Shown here one piece after another: positions 1 through 6,783 of a stretch of DNA of 10,310 nucleotides. The notes under the pieces were generated by a model. The model ran no database searches. It was not told where the DNA came from and saw only the letters and a program-made list of their open reading frames with translations. The stretch is from Rhodoferax sp. (GTDB lineage: Bacteria; Pseudomonadota; Gammaproteobacteria; Burkholderiales; Burkholderiaceae_C): positions 1 through 10,310 of the forward strand of contig JAKFXU010000483.1 in the NCBI GenBank assembly GCA_021731215.1, in the 5' to 3' direction. The position numbers were made by a program, and so were the translations under genes. Position 1 is the stretch's first letter; each line of letters opens with the position of its first letter.

Positions 1-57
1 ACCGCATTGGCAGTGGCAACTACACTCAAGACCTACTCAAACGACCGCTACAAGTAA
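1..57 (+). CDS. C-terminal end of an unidentified gene (partial)
   Basis: Frame 1 is open from the window edge for 18 codons and closes with TAA at 55-57. The visible tail reads TALAVATTLKTYSNDRYK. The stop overlaps the next ATG as TAATG, an arrangement typical of translational coupling within an operon, so this fragment is probably the end of a real gene cotranscribed with the 201-residue protein downstream. The tail is too short to assign to any family. It could also be a chance open frame, but the exact stop/start overlap argues against that. Confidence 0.55.
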   Translation, partial: TALAVATTLKTYSNDRYK

Positions 58-662
58 TGGAAATATTGATTCTGCCGATGTTGATTGCCCTTGGCGCTTA
101 CACGCTCAAAGCGAGAGAACAGAAACGGCGCATTGCCTTGTTGGGCAGTCATCTCGGCAAGCACCAGCTTGAAAAGCTGATGGAAAGTCTGACCGAGGGC
201 TACCTGCGGGCGCTGGGGGAGCTTGATCCAGAGCGGCGGGCACAAATCTGGAACCTGTTGGCCAGCGCCGAGCTGGCGCTGTGCGAGCAGTTCAGCCGCT
301 TCGTCGCCGAGTTTTCCCGCGTCGATGAGGCCAACGCGCGCGTGAGCAAACTCGCCTTCTCCATCCCCTATGCCGACAAGCTTTTTCCAAGCGCCACGTT
401 TGACCTGCGCAAAGCCCTGAGCATTCATGCGCAAGGGATTAGCAATGCAGCGAAGAACGGCCTCAATCAGTCACCCAAAAGCAAGGCCTTCACCCTGTCA
501 GCCGAGCTGTTTTTGATGCAGCACACCTGCCACTGGTTCTGCCGCTCCAAAACAGTGGCCTCGGCGCGGATGATGATGCGGCACAAAACATCGTACGCGC
601 AGTTGCTTGCGGCGGTGGCGCCCGAGACCCGCAACGCCTATGGCGCCTTGCTTGGCAGTTGA
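57..662 (+). CDS. Hypothetical protein, 201 aa, one N-terminal membrane segment
   Basis: I do not recognise the function. The first 16 or so residues (MEILILPMLIALGAYT) form a short hydrophobic stretch followed by a basic cluster (KAREQKRR, 18-25), which looks like a membrane anchor with the rest of the chain in the cytoplasm. The remainder is predicted mostly helical and soluble. It contains an acidic/basic helix around 38-65, a Cys at 76, and a His/Cys/Trp-rich patch near 156-162 (HTCHWFC) that might bind metal or be structural. No catalytic motif is evident. The ATG overlaps the stop of the preceding frame (TAATG) with no clear ribosome binding site, so translation is probably coupled. Codon use matches the neighbours. 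The antisense and other-frame readings here give low-complexity Arg/Gln/Ala-rich products and are not credible. The stop is TGA at 660-662, and the gene converges on the transporter operon. Confidence 0.75.
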   Translation: MEILILPMLIALGAYTLKAREQKRRIALLGSHLGKHQLEKLMESLTEGYLRALGELDPERRAQIWNLLASAELALCEQFSRFVAEFSRVDEANARVSKLAFSIPYADKLFPSATFDLRKALSIHAQGISNAAKNGLNQSPKSKAFTLSAELFLMQHTCHWFCRSKTVASARMMMRHKTSYAQLLAAVAPETRNAYGALLGS

Positions 663-681
663 GCCTAGAAACCGCAGTTGG

Positions 682-799
682 ACGTGCCCGAGTGGGCCGC
701 TGGCGGCGTGGCCGGGTAGGCGCGACGACGCAGCAGGCGCCTGCCTGCAAGGCGGAGCAACGACCCCAGGGGCGGTGCCAGCGGCTCACTCGGGTGCGT
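682..799. repeat. Long inverted repeat in the convergent intergenic region
   Basis: The arms lie at 682-704 and 777-799 (23 nt each). Twenty positions pair as Watson-Crick. The other three (685/796, 686/795, 695/786) become G-U wobbles if the + strand is transcribed, and 705/776 adds a fourth. The roughly 70-nt interior is GC-rich and contains a perfect 12-bp palindrome (GCAGGCGCCTGC, 733-744). The element begins 20 nt after the stop of the 201-aa gene and ends 100 nt before the stop of the convergent ATPase gene. It could be a dispersed REP- or MITE-like element or a strong 3' RNA structure protecting or ending the upstream transcript. There is no U-run after it and no obvious target-site duplication. 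The rest of 663-898 shows nothing I can name. Confidence 0.7.
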
Positions 800-898
800 A
801 GCGCTCTGACCCAATGGGTGAACCTGATCGAAGTTGAAAAGGTCAATGTCCATGAGGACTTACAGGTAAAAACAAGCGGTCAACTGAGGAATCTAGGT

Positions 899-1993
899 TT
901 AAATGCGCCCCTCTTCGACCGCGTGGCAGGCAATTTTGACGCCGTTGATGCTCAGCAGGTCGGGCCGCTCGGCGCGGCAGCGCTCGTTGACGTGCGGGCA
1001 GCGCGGATGAAAAGTGCAGCCGCTGGGCGGGTTCAAGGGGTTGGGCACTTCACCTTGCACCGGGCTGCGCGCGCGCCCGGTGTCGTGCATTTTTGGAATG
1101 GCGTCGAGCAGCATGCGGGTGTAGGGGTGCTTGGGGCTGTCGAACAGGGTGTGCTTGTCGGCCAGCTCGACCAGTCGGCCCAGGTACATGACGCCGACCT
1201 GATCGCTGACATGGCGTACCACGGCCAGGTTGTGCGAGATGAACAGGTAGGTCAGGCCGCGCTCGCGCTGCAGGTCTTTCATGATGTTGAGCACCTGCGC
1301 CTGCACGCTCACGTCGAGCGCCGAGGTGGGTTCGTCACAGACCAGAAATTCGGGCTCGGTGGCCAAGGCCCGGGCAATCGAAATACGCTGACGCTGACCG
1401 CCGGAGAACTGGTGCGGATACTTCAGCATGTCGAGCGGGCTCAAGCCGACCGACCTGAGTAAATCGCCGACTTTCTTTTTCAGTTCGGCCGGATCGATCA
1501 CCAGGTCATGTTCGATGAGCGGCTCGCCCACAATGTCTTCCACCAACCAGCGCGGGTTCAGGGAAGCGTAGGGGTCCTGAAAAATCATCTGGATGCGCCG
1601 GCGCAGCTTCAGGCCCTGCGGCGTCTTGAAGGCCGCATGGGCGTCCTGCTGGTCAAAGGTAAAGCCGCCGCGGGTCGGCTCGTACAGGCCCACCAGCAGG
1701 CGCGCCACCGTGCTTTTGCCGCAGCCGGACTCGCCCACCAGCGCCAGCGTCTTGCCTTTTTCGATTTCAAAGCTGACGCCGTCAACGGCGCGCAGCGTGA
1801 CCCGGGGCTTGCCCTCCAGCACCCGGTTCAGCCAGGGTGGCGAGACATCAAATGATTTGGCCAGGTCGTGCGCCTGAACCAGCGCAGCCCCCACGCTTGT
1901 CGCTTCGCGTACTACGCTGCCCCCCGAGGGGGCTAATTTTCCTTGGGGCGGCCCGGCGGAAAATTCTCCGGTGCGATTGCTTGTGGCGCTCAT
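899..1993 (-). CDS. Peptide-type ABC importer ATPase F (DppF/OppF family), 364 aa
   Basis: One of the two ATP-hydrolysing subunits powering uptake of dipeptides, oligopeptides or a related solute, bound to the inner face of the membrane complex. Walker A GESGCGKST is at 87-95, the Q-loop Gln at 139 (IFQDP), signature SGGQRQR at 197-203, Walker B LVCDEP at 217-222, D-loop SALD at 224-227 and the H-loop His at 254. The C-terminus is the oligopeptide-transporter tail (HPYT at 289-292), with Cys at 326, 332, 339 and 356. In this family such a Cys set can hold an iron-sulfur cluster. The start is supported by an ATGA overlap with the D ATPase stop and by AAGGGAG six nt upstream. Oddity: residues about 13-36 are encoded by a dispersed intergenic-type repeat, so the chain has a Gly/Pro/Ser-rich N-terminal extension ahead of the ABC domain (from about 38). 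Confidence 0.93.
   Translation of the reverse strand: MSATSNRTGEFSAGPPQGKLAPSGGSVVREATSVGAALVQAHDLAKSFDVSPPWLNRVLEGKPRVTLRAVDGVSFEIEKGKTLALVGESGCGKSTVARLLVGLYEPTRGGFTFDQQDAHAAFKTPQGLKLRRRIQMIFQDPYASLNPRWLVEDIVGEPLIEHDLVIDPAELKKKVGDLLRSVGLSPLDMLKYPHQFSGGQRQRISIARALATEPEFLVCDEPTSALDVSVQAQVLNIMKDLQRERGLTYLFISHNLAVVRHVSDQVGVMYLGRLVELADKHTLFDSPKHPYTRMLLDAIPKMHDTGRARSPVQGEVPNPLNPPSGCTFHPRCPHVNERCRAERPDLLSINGVKIACHAVEEGRI
1887..1957. repeat. Dispersed GC-rich repeat lying inside the F ATPase gene
   Basis: The + strand from about 1887 (CCCCCACGCTTGTCGCTTCG) continues through a palindromic core of C-run, GA, G-run at 1920-1932, then CTAATTTTCC and a GGGGCGGCCCGGCG tail. From memory this resembles a short repeat common between genes in Comamonadaceae genomes. 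I cannot show copies from this window alone, and only this copy is visible here. It is unusual in being translated: it keeps the reading frame open and supplies residues about 13-36 of the F ATPase. The exact ends are approximate. Confidence 0.6.
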
Positions 1994-2958
1994 GCCTGGC
2001 TCCCTTCATGCAGCCAGCAGGCGGCGCGGGTGGCACCGGCGGCCATCAGGTCGGGGCGGTCCTGCAGGCAGCGTTCATATACCTTTGGGCAACGCGGGTT
2101 GAAGGCGCAACCGCGGGGAATGGCGTTCAGGCGGGGCATGGCTCCATCAATCTGGTTGAGTCGTTCCCGGTCCAGCGTGATGTCGGGAATCGCGGCCATC
2201 AGGCCTTCGGTGTAGGGGTGGGACGGCTGGTTGATGACCTCATGGACCGGACCGATCTCGGCGATGCGCCCGGCGTACATGACGGCCACCCGGTCGCAGG
2301 TTTCGGCAATGACGCCCATGTCGTGGGTAATCAGCATCACGGCGGCGCCGCGCTGTCGGCAGATGCTCTTGAGCAGCGTGATGATTTGCGCCTGAATCGA
2401 GACATCGAGCGCCGTGGTCGGCTCGTCGGCGACGATCAGCTTGGGCTCCGCGGCCAGCGCCAGGGCGATCACTACGCGCTGGCGCATGCCACCCGAGAAC
2501 TGGTGCGGGAAGTGATCGATTCGCTGCCCGGCGGCGGGAATGCCAGTGTCTTCGAGCAAGGAGATGGCGCGCAGCCGTGCTTCCTTAGCATTCATCGGGA
2601 GGTGCGTCTGGATCGTCTCGATCAGTTGCCGGCCCACCGAATACAGCGGGTTGAGCGAGGTCAACGGGTCCTGAAAAATGGCGCCAATGCGACGACCCCG
2701 GATGTGGCGCATCTGTTCATGGGGCAGGTTGTCAATGCGCTGACCTTCAAGCAGAATCTGCCCGCCACCGACCCGTCCGGGCGGCTCCAGCAGGCCGATG
2801 ATGGCGGCGCCGGTGAGCGACTTGCCAGCACCGGACTCACCCACGACGCCCAGGATTTCACCCGGCGCAATGTCAAAGGAAATATCGTCCAACGCGCGCA
2901 GGGTACCGCGCCGGCCGGGGAATTCAACGATCAGATTCTTGACTTCAAGCAAACTCAT
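1990..2958 (-). CDS. Peptide-type ABC importer ATPase D (DppD/OppD family), 322 aa
   Basis: Second ATPase of the importer, pairing with the F subunit. Walker A GESGAGKS is at 40-47, the Q-loop Gln at 96, signature SGGMRQR at 155-161, Walker B LIVADEP at 174-180, D-loop TALD at 182-185 and the H-loop His at 212. The C-terminal oligopeptide-transporter tail starts near 247 (HPYT), with Cys at 284, 290, 297 and 314 in the spacing that can bind an iron-sulfur cluster in this family. The start chosen is ATG 2956-2958 ([13 protein letters not shown]), which begins at the conserved family N-terminus and has AGGA upstream in the 14-nt gap after permease C. An upstream in-frame ATG at 3078 would run through the end of permease C and adds 40 unrelated residues, so it was discarded. 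The TGA stop overlaps the F ATPase start as ATGA. Confidence 0.95.
   Translation of the reverse strand: MSLLEVKNLIVEFPGRRGTLRALDDISFDIAPGEILGVVGESGAGKSLTGAAIIGLLEPPGRVGGGQILLEGQRIDNLPHEQMRHIRGRRIGAIFQDPLTSLNPLYSVGRQLIETIQTHLPMNAKEARLRAISLLEDTGIPAAGQRIDHFPHQFSGGMRQRVVIALALAAEPKLIVADEPTTALDVSIQAQIITLLKSICRQRGAAVMLITHDMGVIAETCDRVAVMYAGRIAEIGPVHEVINQPSHPYTEGLMAAIPDITLDRERLNQIDGAMPRLNAIPRGCAFNPRCPKVYERCLQDRPDLMAAGATRAACWLHEGSQA
2000..2006 (-). promoter_or_regulatory. Ribosome binding site deciding the F ATPase start
   Basis: Read on the - strand, AAGGGAG lies six nt before the ATG at 1993, a near-ideal Shine-Dalgarno sequence and spacing. It lies within the final codons of the D ATPase gene. It fixes translation initiation upstream of the embedded repeat; the only alternative in the next 50 codons is GTG-type, inside the repeat, without a comparable site. 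Confidence 0.8.
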
Positions 2959-2972
2959 AAGGGCATTCCTGT

Positions 2973-3884
2973 TCAGCGCAGACGCGGGTTGAGCGCATCG
3001 CGCAACCAGTCGCCCAGCAGATTGACGCTTAGCGCAATCGTCACCAGCATCAAGCCGGGAAACACCGTGATCCACCATTCACCGGAAAACAGGTAGTCGT
3101 TGCCAATGCGAATCAGCGTGCCCAGCGAGGGTGATGTGGGCGGCGCACCCACACCCAGGAAGGACAGCGTCGCCTCGGTGATGATGGCGGTGGCGACCTG
3201 AATGGTGGCCAGCACCAGCACCGGCCCCATCACGTTGGGCAGCACGTGGCGGCGCATGATGCGCAGCGGCGCCACGCCGGTGACTCGCGCGGCCTGCACA
3301 TACTCCTTGTTGCGCTCGACCAGCGTGGAGCCGCGCACGGTGCGGGCGTACTGCACCCAGCCGGTGAGCGTGATGGAGACAATCAACACCCCCAGCGCCA
3401 GGGAATCCTGCGCGTTGGGGAACAGGGCGCGACCGACGCCGGCGATCAGCAGCGCCACCAAAATGGCGGGAAAGGACAGCATCACGTCGCACAGGCGCAT
3501 CAGGGCCGCGTCGATCCAGCCGCCGTAAAAGCCGGCCAGCAAGCCCAGGGCCACGCCGATCACGACCGACAGCACGACCGAGGCAAAGCCCACCGCCAGG
3601 GAAATGCGCGCGCCGTACATCAGGGCCGACAGGATGTCGCGGCCCTGATCATCGGTACCCAGCAAATACTTGGACGATCCATGCTCCGACCAGGCCGGCG
3701 GCAGGCGCGCATCGCTGAGCTCCAGCGTAGCCAGATCAAAGGGGTTGTGCGGCGCCACGAAACCGGCGAATACCGAGGAAAAGATACAGATCAAAGCGAC
3801 CAGTGCCGCAGCCATCGCCATCGGGGATGTGCGAAAACTGTAGCCAATGTCGCTGTCCCAGAAACGGGCAAGCCAATTTTTCAT
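2973..3884 (-). CDS. Peptide-type ABC importer permease C (DppC/OppC family), 303 aa
   Basis: Inner-membrane permease forming half of the translocation pore. The first hydrophobic segment is at about 22-44 (OppC_N-type N-terminus). The conserved GTDDQGRDILSALMYGAR motif is at 76-93, followed by five further hydrophobic segments (about 94-120, 126-152, 160-178, 218-243, 270-293). The EAA cytoplasmic loop that docks onto the ATPases is at 194-217 (EYVQAARVTG...LPN). Length is normal for the family. The ATG at 3884 has only a weak ribosome binding site (AAGAA). A 78-nt gap separates it from the permease B stop, larger than elsewhere in the lower operon, and the ATPase D start follows 14 nt after its stop. 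Confidence 0.95.
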   Translation of the reverse strand: MKNWLARFWDSDIGYSFRTSPMAMAAALVALICIFSSVFAGFVAPHNPFDLATLELSDARLPPAWSEHGSSKYLLGTDDQGRDILSALMYGARISLAVGFASVVLSVVIGVALGLLAGFYGGWIDAALMRLCDVMLSFPAILVALLIAGVGRALFPNAQDSLALGVLIVSITLTGWVQYARTVRGSTLVERNKEYVQAARVTGVAPLRIMRRHVLPNVMGPVLVLATIQVATAIITEATLSFLGVGAPPTSPSLGTLIRIGNDYLFSGEWWITVFPGLMLVTIALSVNLLGDWLRDALNPRLR

Positions 3885-3939
3885 GAGTTCTTGTTACTGG
3901 TTGAGTGAGAAGAATGTTGCCCGATGAACCTACCAGGCA

Positions 3940-3970
3940 TGGCGGCGATACCGCCACTGGCCTTAGTGGC
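3940..3970 (-). promoter_or_regulatory. Two overlapping small hairpins at the permease B/C junction
   Basis: In the - strand message one 6-bp stem pairs 3965-3970 with 3953-3958, with the permease B stop codon (TAA, 3963-3965) at the loop edge. A second 6-bp stem pairs 3951-3956 with 3940-3945. The stems share 3953-3956, so they cannot form together. There is no U-run, so this is not a simple terminator. It might mark an mRNA processing or stability point, but stems this short can occur by chance in GC-rich DNA. Confidence 0.3.
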
Positions 3971-4943
3971 CGGCGCTGCCATCGACACGCAGGCGGGGAT
4001 CAACGACGAAATACAGCATATCGACCGCCAGATTGATCACCACGAAGATCAGGGAAATCAGGCACAAATAGGCCGCCATCACCGGGATGTCGGCAAAAGT
4101 CACAGCCTGAATAAACAGCAAGCCCATGCCCGGCCACTGAAACACGGTTTCGGTGATGATGGCAAAGGCGATCAGACCACCGAGCTGCAGGCCGGTGATG
4201 GTCATCACCGGCACCAGGGTGTTCTTGAGGGCGTGGCCAAAGTGGATGGCCCGGTTGGAGAGGCCGCGGGCGCGCGCAAACCGGATGTAGTCGGTGCGCA
4301 GCACCTCCAGCATTTCGGCCCGCACCAGACGCATGATCAGGGTCAACTGGAAAATGGCCAGTGTGATCGCCGGCAGCACAATGTGGTGTCGGCCTTTTTC
4401 CGTCAACAGGCCGCTGCTCCACCAGCCGACCTGCACCACATCACCGCGGCCAAAACTGGGGAACCAGCCCAGCATCACGGCAAAAAACAGAATCAGCAGA
4501 ATTCCGATCAGGAAGGTGGGCAGCGATACGCCGAGCAGGGAGATGGTCATGAACAACTGGCTCATGAAGCTGCCCCGGCGCAGCGCGGCATACACCCCCA
4601 TGGGGATGCCAATGACCAGCGCCATCAGTGCCGCCACCAAAGCCAGCTCCAGCGTGGCTGGAAAGCGCTCGGCGATCAGGGTTGAGACCTTCGTGCCCTG
4701 ACGCAGGCTCAAGCCAAACTCGCCCTGCGTGGCGTTGACCAAAAAGTGGCCGAATTGAATAATGAATGGCTTGTCCAGCCCGAGATCGGCGCGCAGCTCC
4801 CTGATTTGCTCCGGGGTGGCGTCCTGGCCGAGCAAAAACACAACCGGGTCGCCTACGTACTGGAACAACATGAACGCAATAAAGGCCACCGTGACCATCA
4901 CGATCACGGACTGAAGCAGGCGGCGAATAATAAAAGCAATCAT
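3963..4943 (-). CDS. Peptide-type ABC importer permease B (DppB/OppB family), 326 aa
   Basis: The partner inner-membrane permease. The family N-terminus (MIAFIIRRLLQSVIVM) leads into a first membrane helix at about 9-28. A periplasmic loop follows, with the typical LGLDKPFIIQFGHFL segment near 54-68 and G-x-S-L near 77-80. Further hydrophobic segments lie at about 96-120, 130-160, 187-207, 245-267 and 287-315. The EAA loop is at 218-245 (DYIRFARARGLSNRAIHFGHALKN), and the C-terminus carries the family's DPRLR (315-319). Length is typical. The ATG at 4943 has no clear Shine-Dalgarno sequence. It lies 125 nt downstream of the binding-protein stop, past a terminator, so expression probably depends on read-through or on a promoter I could not identify in 4944-5036. 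Confidence 0.95.
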   Translation of the reverse strand: MIAFIIRRLLQSVIVMVTVAFIAFMLFQYVGDPVVFLLGQDATPEQIRELRADLGLDKPFIIQFGHFLVNATQGEFGLSLRQGTKVSTLIAERFPATLELALVAALMALVIGIPMGVYAALRRGSFMSQLFMTISLLGVSLPTFLIGILLILFFAVMLGWFPSFGRGDVVQVGWWSSGLLTEKGRHHIVLPAITLAIFQLTLIMRLVRAEMLEVLRTDYIRFARARGLSNRAIHFGHALKNTLVPVMTITGLQLGGLIAFAIITETVFQWPGMGLLFIQAVTFADIPVMAAYLCLISLIFVVINLAVDMLYFVVDPRLRVDGSAGH

Positions 4944-5036
4944 CGGAGTATGGTTTTTGTAGGGGGCCGATGGTAGCAGAGCAGGTGCTGCTTGCGCCCA
5001 TCGGAGCGCTTGAGAACTTGATCGAATCTTCTATTG

Positions 5037-5059
5037 AAAAAGGCCCCGCAGGGCCTTTT
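5037..5059 (-). terminator. Rho-independent terminator after the binding-protein gene
   Basis: A perfect 9-bp stem pairs 5038-5046 (AAAAGGCCC) with 5051-5059 (GGGCCTTTT) around the loop CGCA. On the - strand it is followed by a run of T (complement of the A tract at 5037-5041). It begins 9 nt after the binding-protein stop. Being symmetrical, it might also act weakly on + strand transcripts. Its place between binding-protein and permease genes would attenuate transcription into the membrane-complex genes. Confidence 0.85.
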
Positions 5060-5068
5060 CTCGCCGAT

Positions 5069-6649
5069 TTAGTTGACTTTGATTAGTCTCCAGTCCAGCC
5101 GATTGTCGGCCCGGTGAACGACGTCAATGGTCTTTTTCATGGCCCAGGGAATGACCTGGTTGTGCAGCGGAATATGCGCCACGGTGTCGTTCTGCAGTTG
5201 CAGAGCTTCGGTCAGCATGCGGTTGCGCACTGGCAGGTCAGTTTCTGACTTGACGCGATCGACCAGATAGTCCATGCGCTGGTTGCTGTAACGTCCCGCG
5301 TTGTAGTTGCCGTCGCCCCCCGTGCCGACGCTGCGCGTGAGCGACTGCAGGCTGTAAAGCGCGTCAAAAGTGGGCACGCCCCAGCCCAGCATGTAAATGC
5401 TGGCTTCGTAGCGCTGAATCATCGGGAAATAAGTCACCAATGGCAGCGTGCGCAGCTTGGCCTTGACGCCAATCTTGGCCCACATGGCCGTGACGGCCTG
5501 GCAGATTTCCTCGTCGTTGATGTAACGGTTGTTCGGGCAGGCAAAGTCAACCTCGAAGCCGGCCGGGTAGCCGGCTTCGGTCAACTGCGCCTTGGCGGCC
5601 GCCGGATCATAGGGATGGCGCTTGTGAGTGGCTTCGGTCCAGCCATTGACCTGGGGCGCGACCAGCGCGCCGGTGGGCTGGCTCAGGCCGCGCATGGTGA
5701 CGCGGTTGATGGCGTCAATATCAATCGCCTGGTACAGGGCTTTGCGCACGCGCAGGTCCTTGAGTGGGTTCTTGCCCTTGACGTTGGAGCCGGGAAGTTC
5801 ATCGCGGAACTGGTCCAGGCCGAAGAAAATGGTTCTATTTTCCACGCCGTCAATGACTTTCAGGTTGGCGTGAGCCCGCATGCGCGCCAGATCCTGCGGG
5901 CTGGGGTCAAGAACGAAATCGAGCTCGCCCGACAGCAGGGCGGCCACGCGGGTCGCCTCGGCCTTGATTGGCGTGTAGACGATTTCGGTCACATTGGTCG
6001 GTGCATTGCCCCAGTAATTGGGATTCTTGATCAATACGAGTTTTTGGTCGGGTTGCCATTCCTTGACCATATAGGGCCCGCTGCCCATGGCATTGCGGTG
6101 GGAGAAGGTCTCGTCCTTGGTGCGAATGTCCTTGGGCTCGACCGAGTTGTTCTTTTCAGCCCAGGCCTTGCTCATGATGCGCAGCTCGGTCAACTGATTG
6201 AGCAGCACCGGGTTGGAGCCTTTCATGATCAAGTCGACGGTCGAGTCGTTGACCTTGACGACCTTGTCGATGCCTTGCGTGAAGATCGCGTAGTTGGAAG
6301 TCTTGGACATGGCGCGCGTGAGGGAGTAAACCACGTCATCGGCGGTGAGCGCCGAGCCGTCGCTGAACTTGACGCCCGAGCGCAAGGTGAAACGCACTTG
6401 CGTCGGTGACACTTCACGCCAACTGGTTGCGAGTTGAGGCTCAACCTTGAAGGTGCTGCTGTTGTAGTACACCAGCGAATCAAAAATGGCCGCATGCACG
6501 CCGTTGCCCAGCGCATTGTTTTGCGAGTGGATGTCCAAAGTGGGGATGTCGCTGGCGCTGGACCACTTGAAGGTCTTGGCCTGAGCCGTCGGTGCCGCCG
6601 CGAAGACTGCCACTGCTGCTGCAGAGCACAGAGCAAGTTTGAGTTTCAT
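5069..6649 (-). CDS. Peptide-type ABC importer periplasmic binding protein (SBP family 5), 526 aa
   Basis: Captures the transported solute in the periplasm and hands it to the B/C permeases. Family 5 (DppA/OppA) binding proteins take peptides, but members also bind nickel complexes, glutathione, opines or sugars, so the ligand is not determined here. A Sec signal peptide covers residues 1-24 (MKLKLALCSAAA, ending TAQA before KTF). It has no lipobox Cys, so the mature protein is soluble rather than a lipoprotein. The family signature lies in the region LATSWREV...FTLRSGVKFSDG, followed by LTADDVVYSLTRA and by GSGPYMVKEW and NPNYWG further on. Length is normal. Start chosen: ATG 6647-6649, with AAGG five nt upstream; an upstream in-frame ATG at 6688 would put 13 extra residues before the signal peptide. 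The C-terminus ends RLIKVN just before the terminator. Confidence 0.94.
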   Translation of the reverse strand: MKLKLALCSAAAVAVFAAAPTAQAKTFKWSSASDIPTLDIHSQNNALGNGVHAAIFDSLVYYNSSTFKVEPQLATSWREVSPTQVRFTLRSGVKFSDGSALTADDVVYSLTRAMSKTSNYAIFTQGIDKVVKVNDSTVDLIMKGSNPVLLNQLTELRIMSKAWAEKNNSVEPKDIRTKDETFSHRNAMGSGPYMVKEWQPDQKLVLIKNPNYWGNAPTNVTEIVYTPIKAEATRVAALLSGELDFVLDPSPQDLARMRAHANLKVIDGVENRTIFFGLDQFRDELPGSNVKGKNPLKDLRVRKALYQAIDIDAINRVTMRGLSQPTGALVAPQVNGWTEATHKRHPYDPAAAKAQLTEAGYPAGFEVDFACPNNRYINDEEICQAVTAMWAKIGVKAKLRTLPLVTYFPMIQRYEASIYMLGWGVPTFDALYSLQSLTRSVGTGGDGNYNAGRYSNQRMDYLVDRVKSETDLPVRNRMLTEALQLQNDTVAHIPLHNQVIPWAMKKTIDVVHRADNRLDWRLIKVN

Positions 6650-6783
6650 AGATACCTTGTTAATTGAAAAAAAGTGAGTATGCACCACGAATTGGTGTGG
6701 CGTTATCGGTGCTTTCCCGCAACATGGCTGCCGGGCTGGAACGGCGCCGAGGTCGGTCTGCCGGTGTGACTTACCATCACGCC
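6650..6783. promoter_or_regulatory. Divergent promoter region, importer versus MFS gene
   Basis: The 134 nt between the two divergent starts should hold both promoters. An inverted repeat CACCA-CGAAT-TGGTG lies at 6683-6697, about 35 nt upstream of the binding-protein start, a suitable place for an operator. An A-run at 6667-6673 separates it from the start. A CATACT hexamer on the - strand (6676-6681) could be a -10 box, but no good -35 box stands at the right distance. The half near the MFS gene is GC-rich and has no Shine-Dalgarno sequence. The assignment is positional. Confidence 0.35.

Noticed and set aside
682..799. Integron attC site
   Set aside because: The arms do not carry the GTTRRRY/RYYYAAC core sites expected at the ends, and no integrase or cassette array is visible.
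682..799. Rho-independent terminator for the 201-aa gene
   Set aside because: The loop region is about 70 nt and no T-run follows the right arm, so it was listed as an inverted repeat with unknown role.
2959..3078. 40-residue N-terminal extension of the D ATPase from ATG 3078
   Set aside because: It lies over the end of permease C, is unlike the family, and the ATG at 2958 has a ribosome binding site and the conserved N-terminus.
659..3908. Long open frames on the + strand opposite the importer ATPase and permease C genes (for example 659-1462, 1837-3096, 3246-3908)
   Set aside because: They run antisense to genes with clear motifs, have His/Gln/Gly/Arg-rich compositions typical of reversed GC-rich coding DNA, and show no domains.
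4000..5001. Other-frame readings within permease B on the - strand (4000-4422, 4441-5001)
   Set aside because: They overlap a complete permease with an EAA loop and membrane segments, and their products are Gly/Arg/His-rich shadows.
6664..6783. Earlier TTG start for the MFS protein
   Set aside because: It adds 40 mostly polar residues within the divergent promoter region; ATG 6784 gives the usual family N-terminus.
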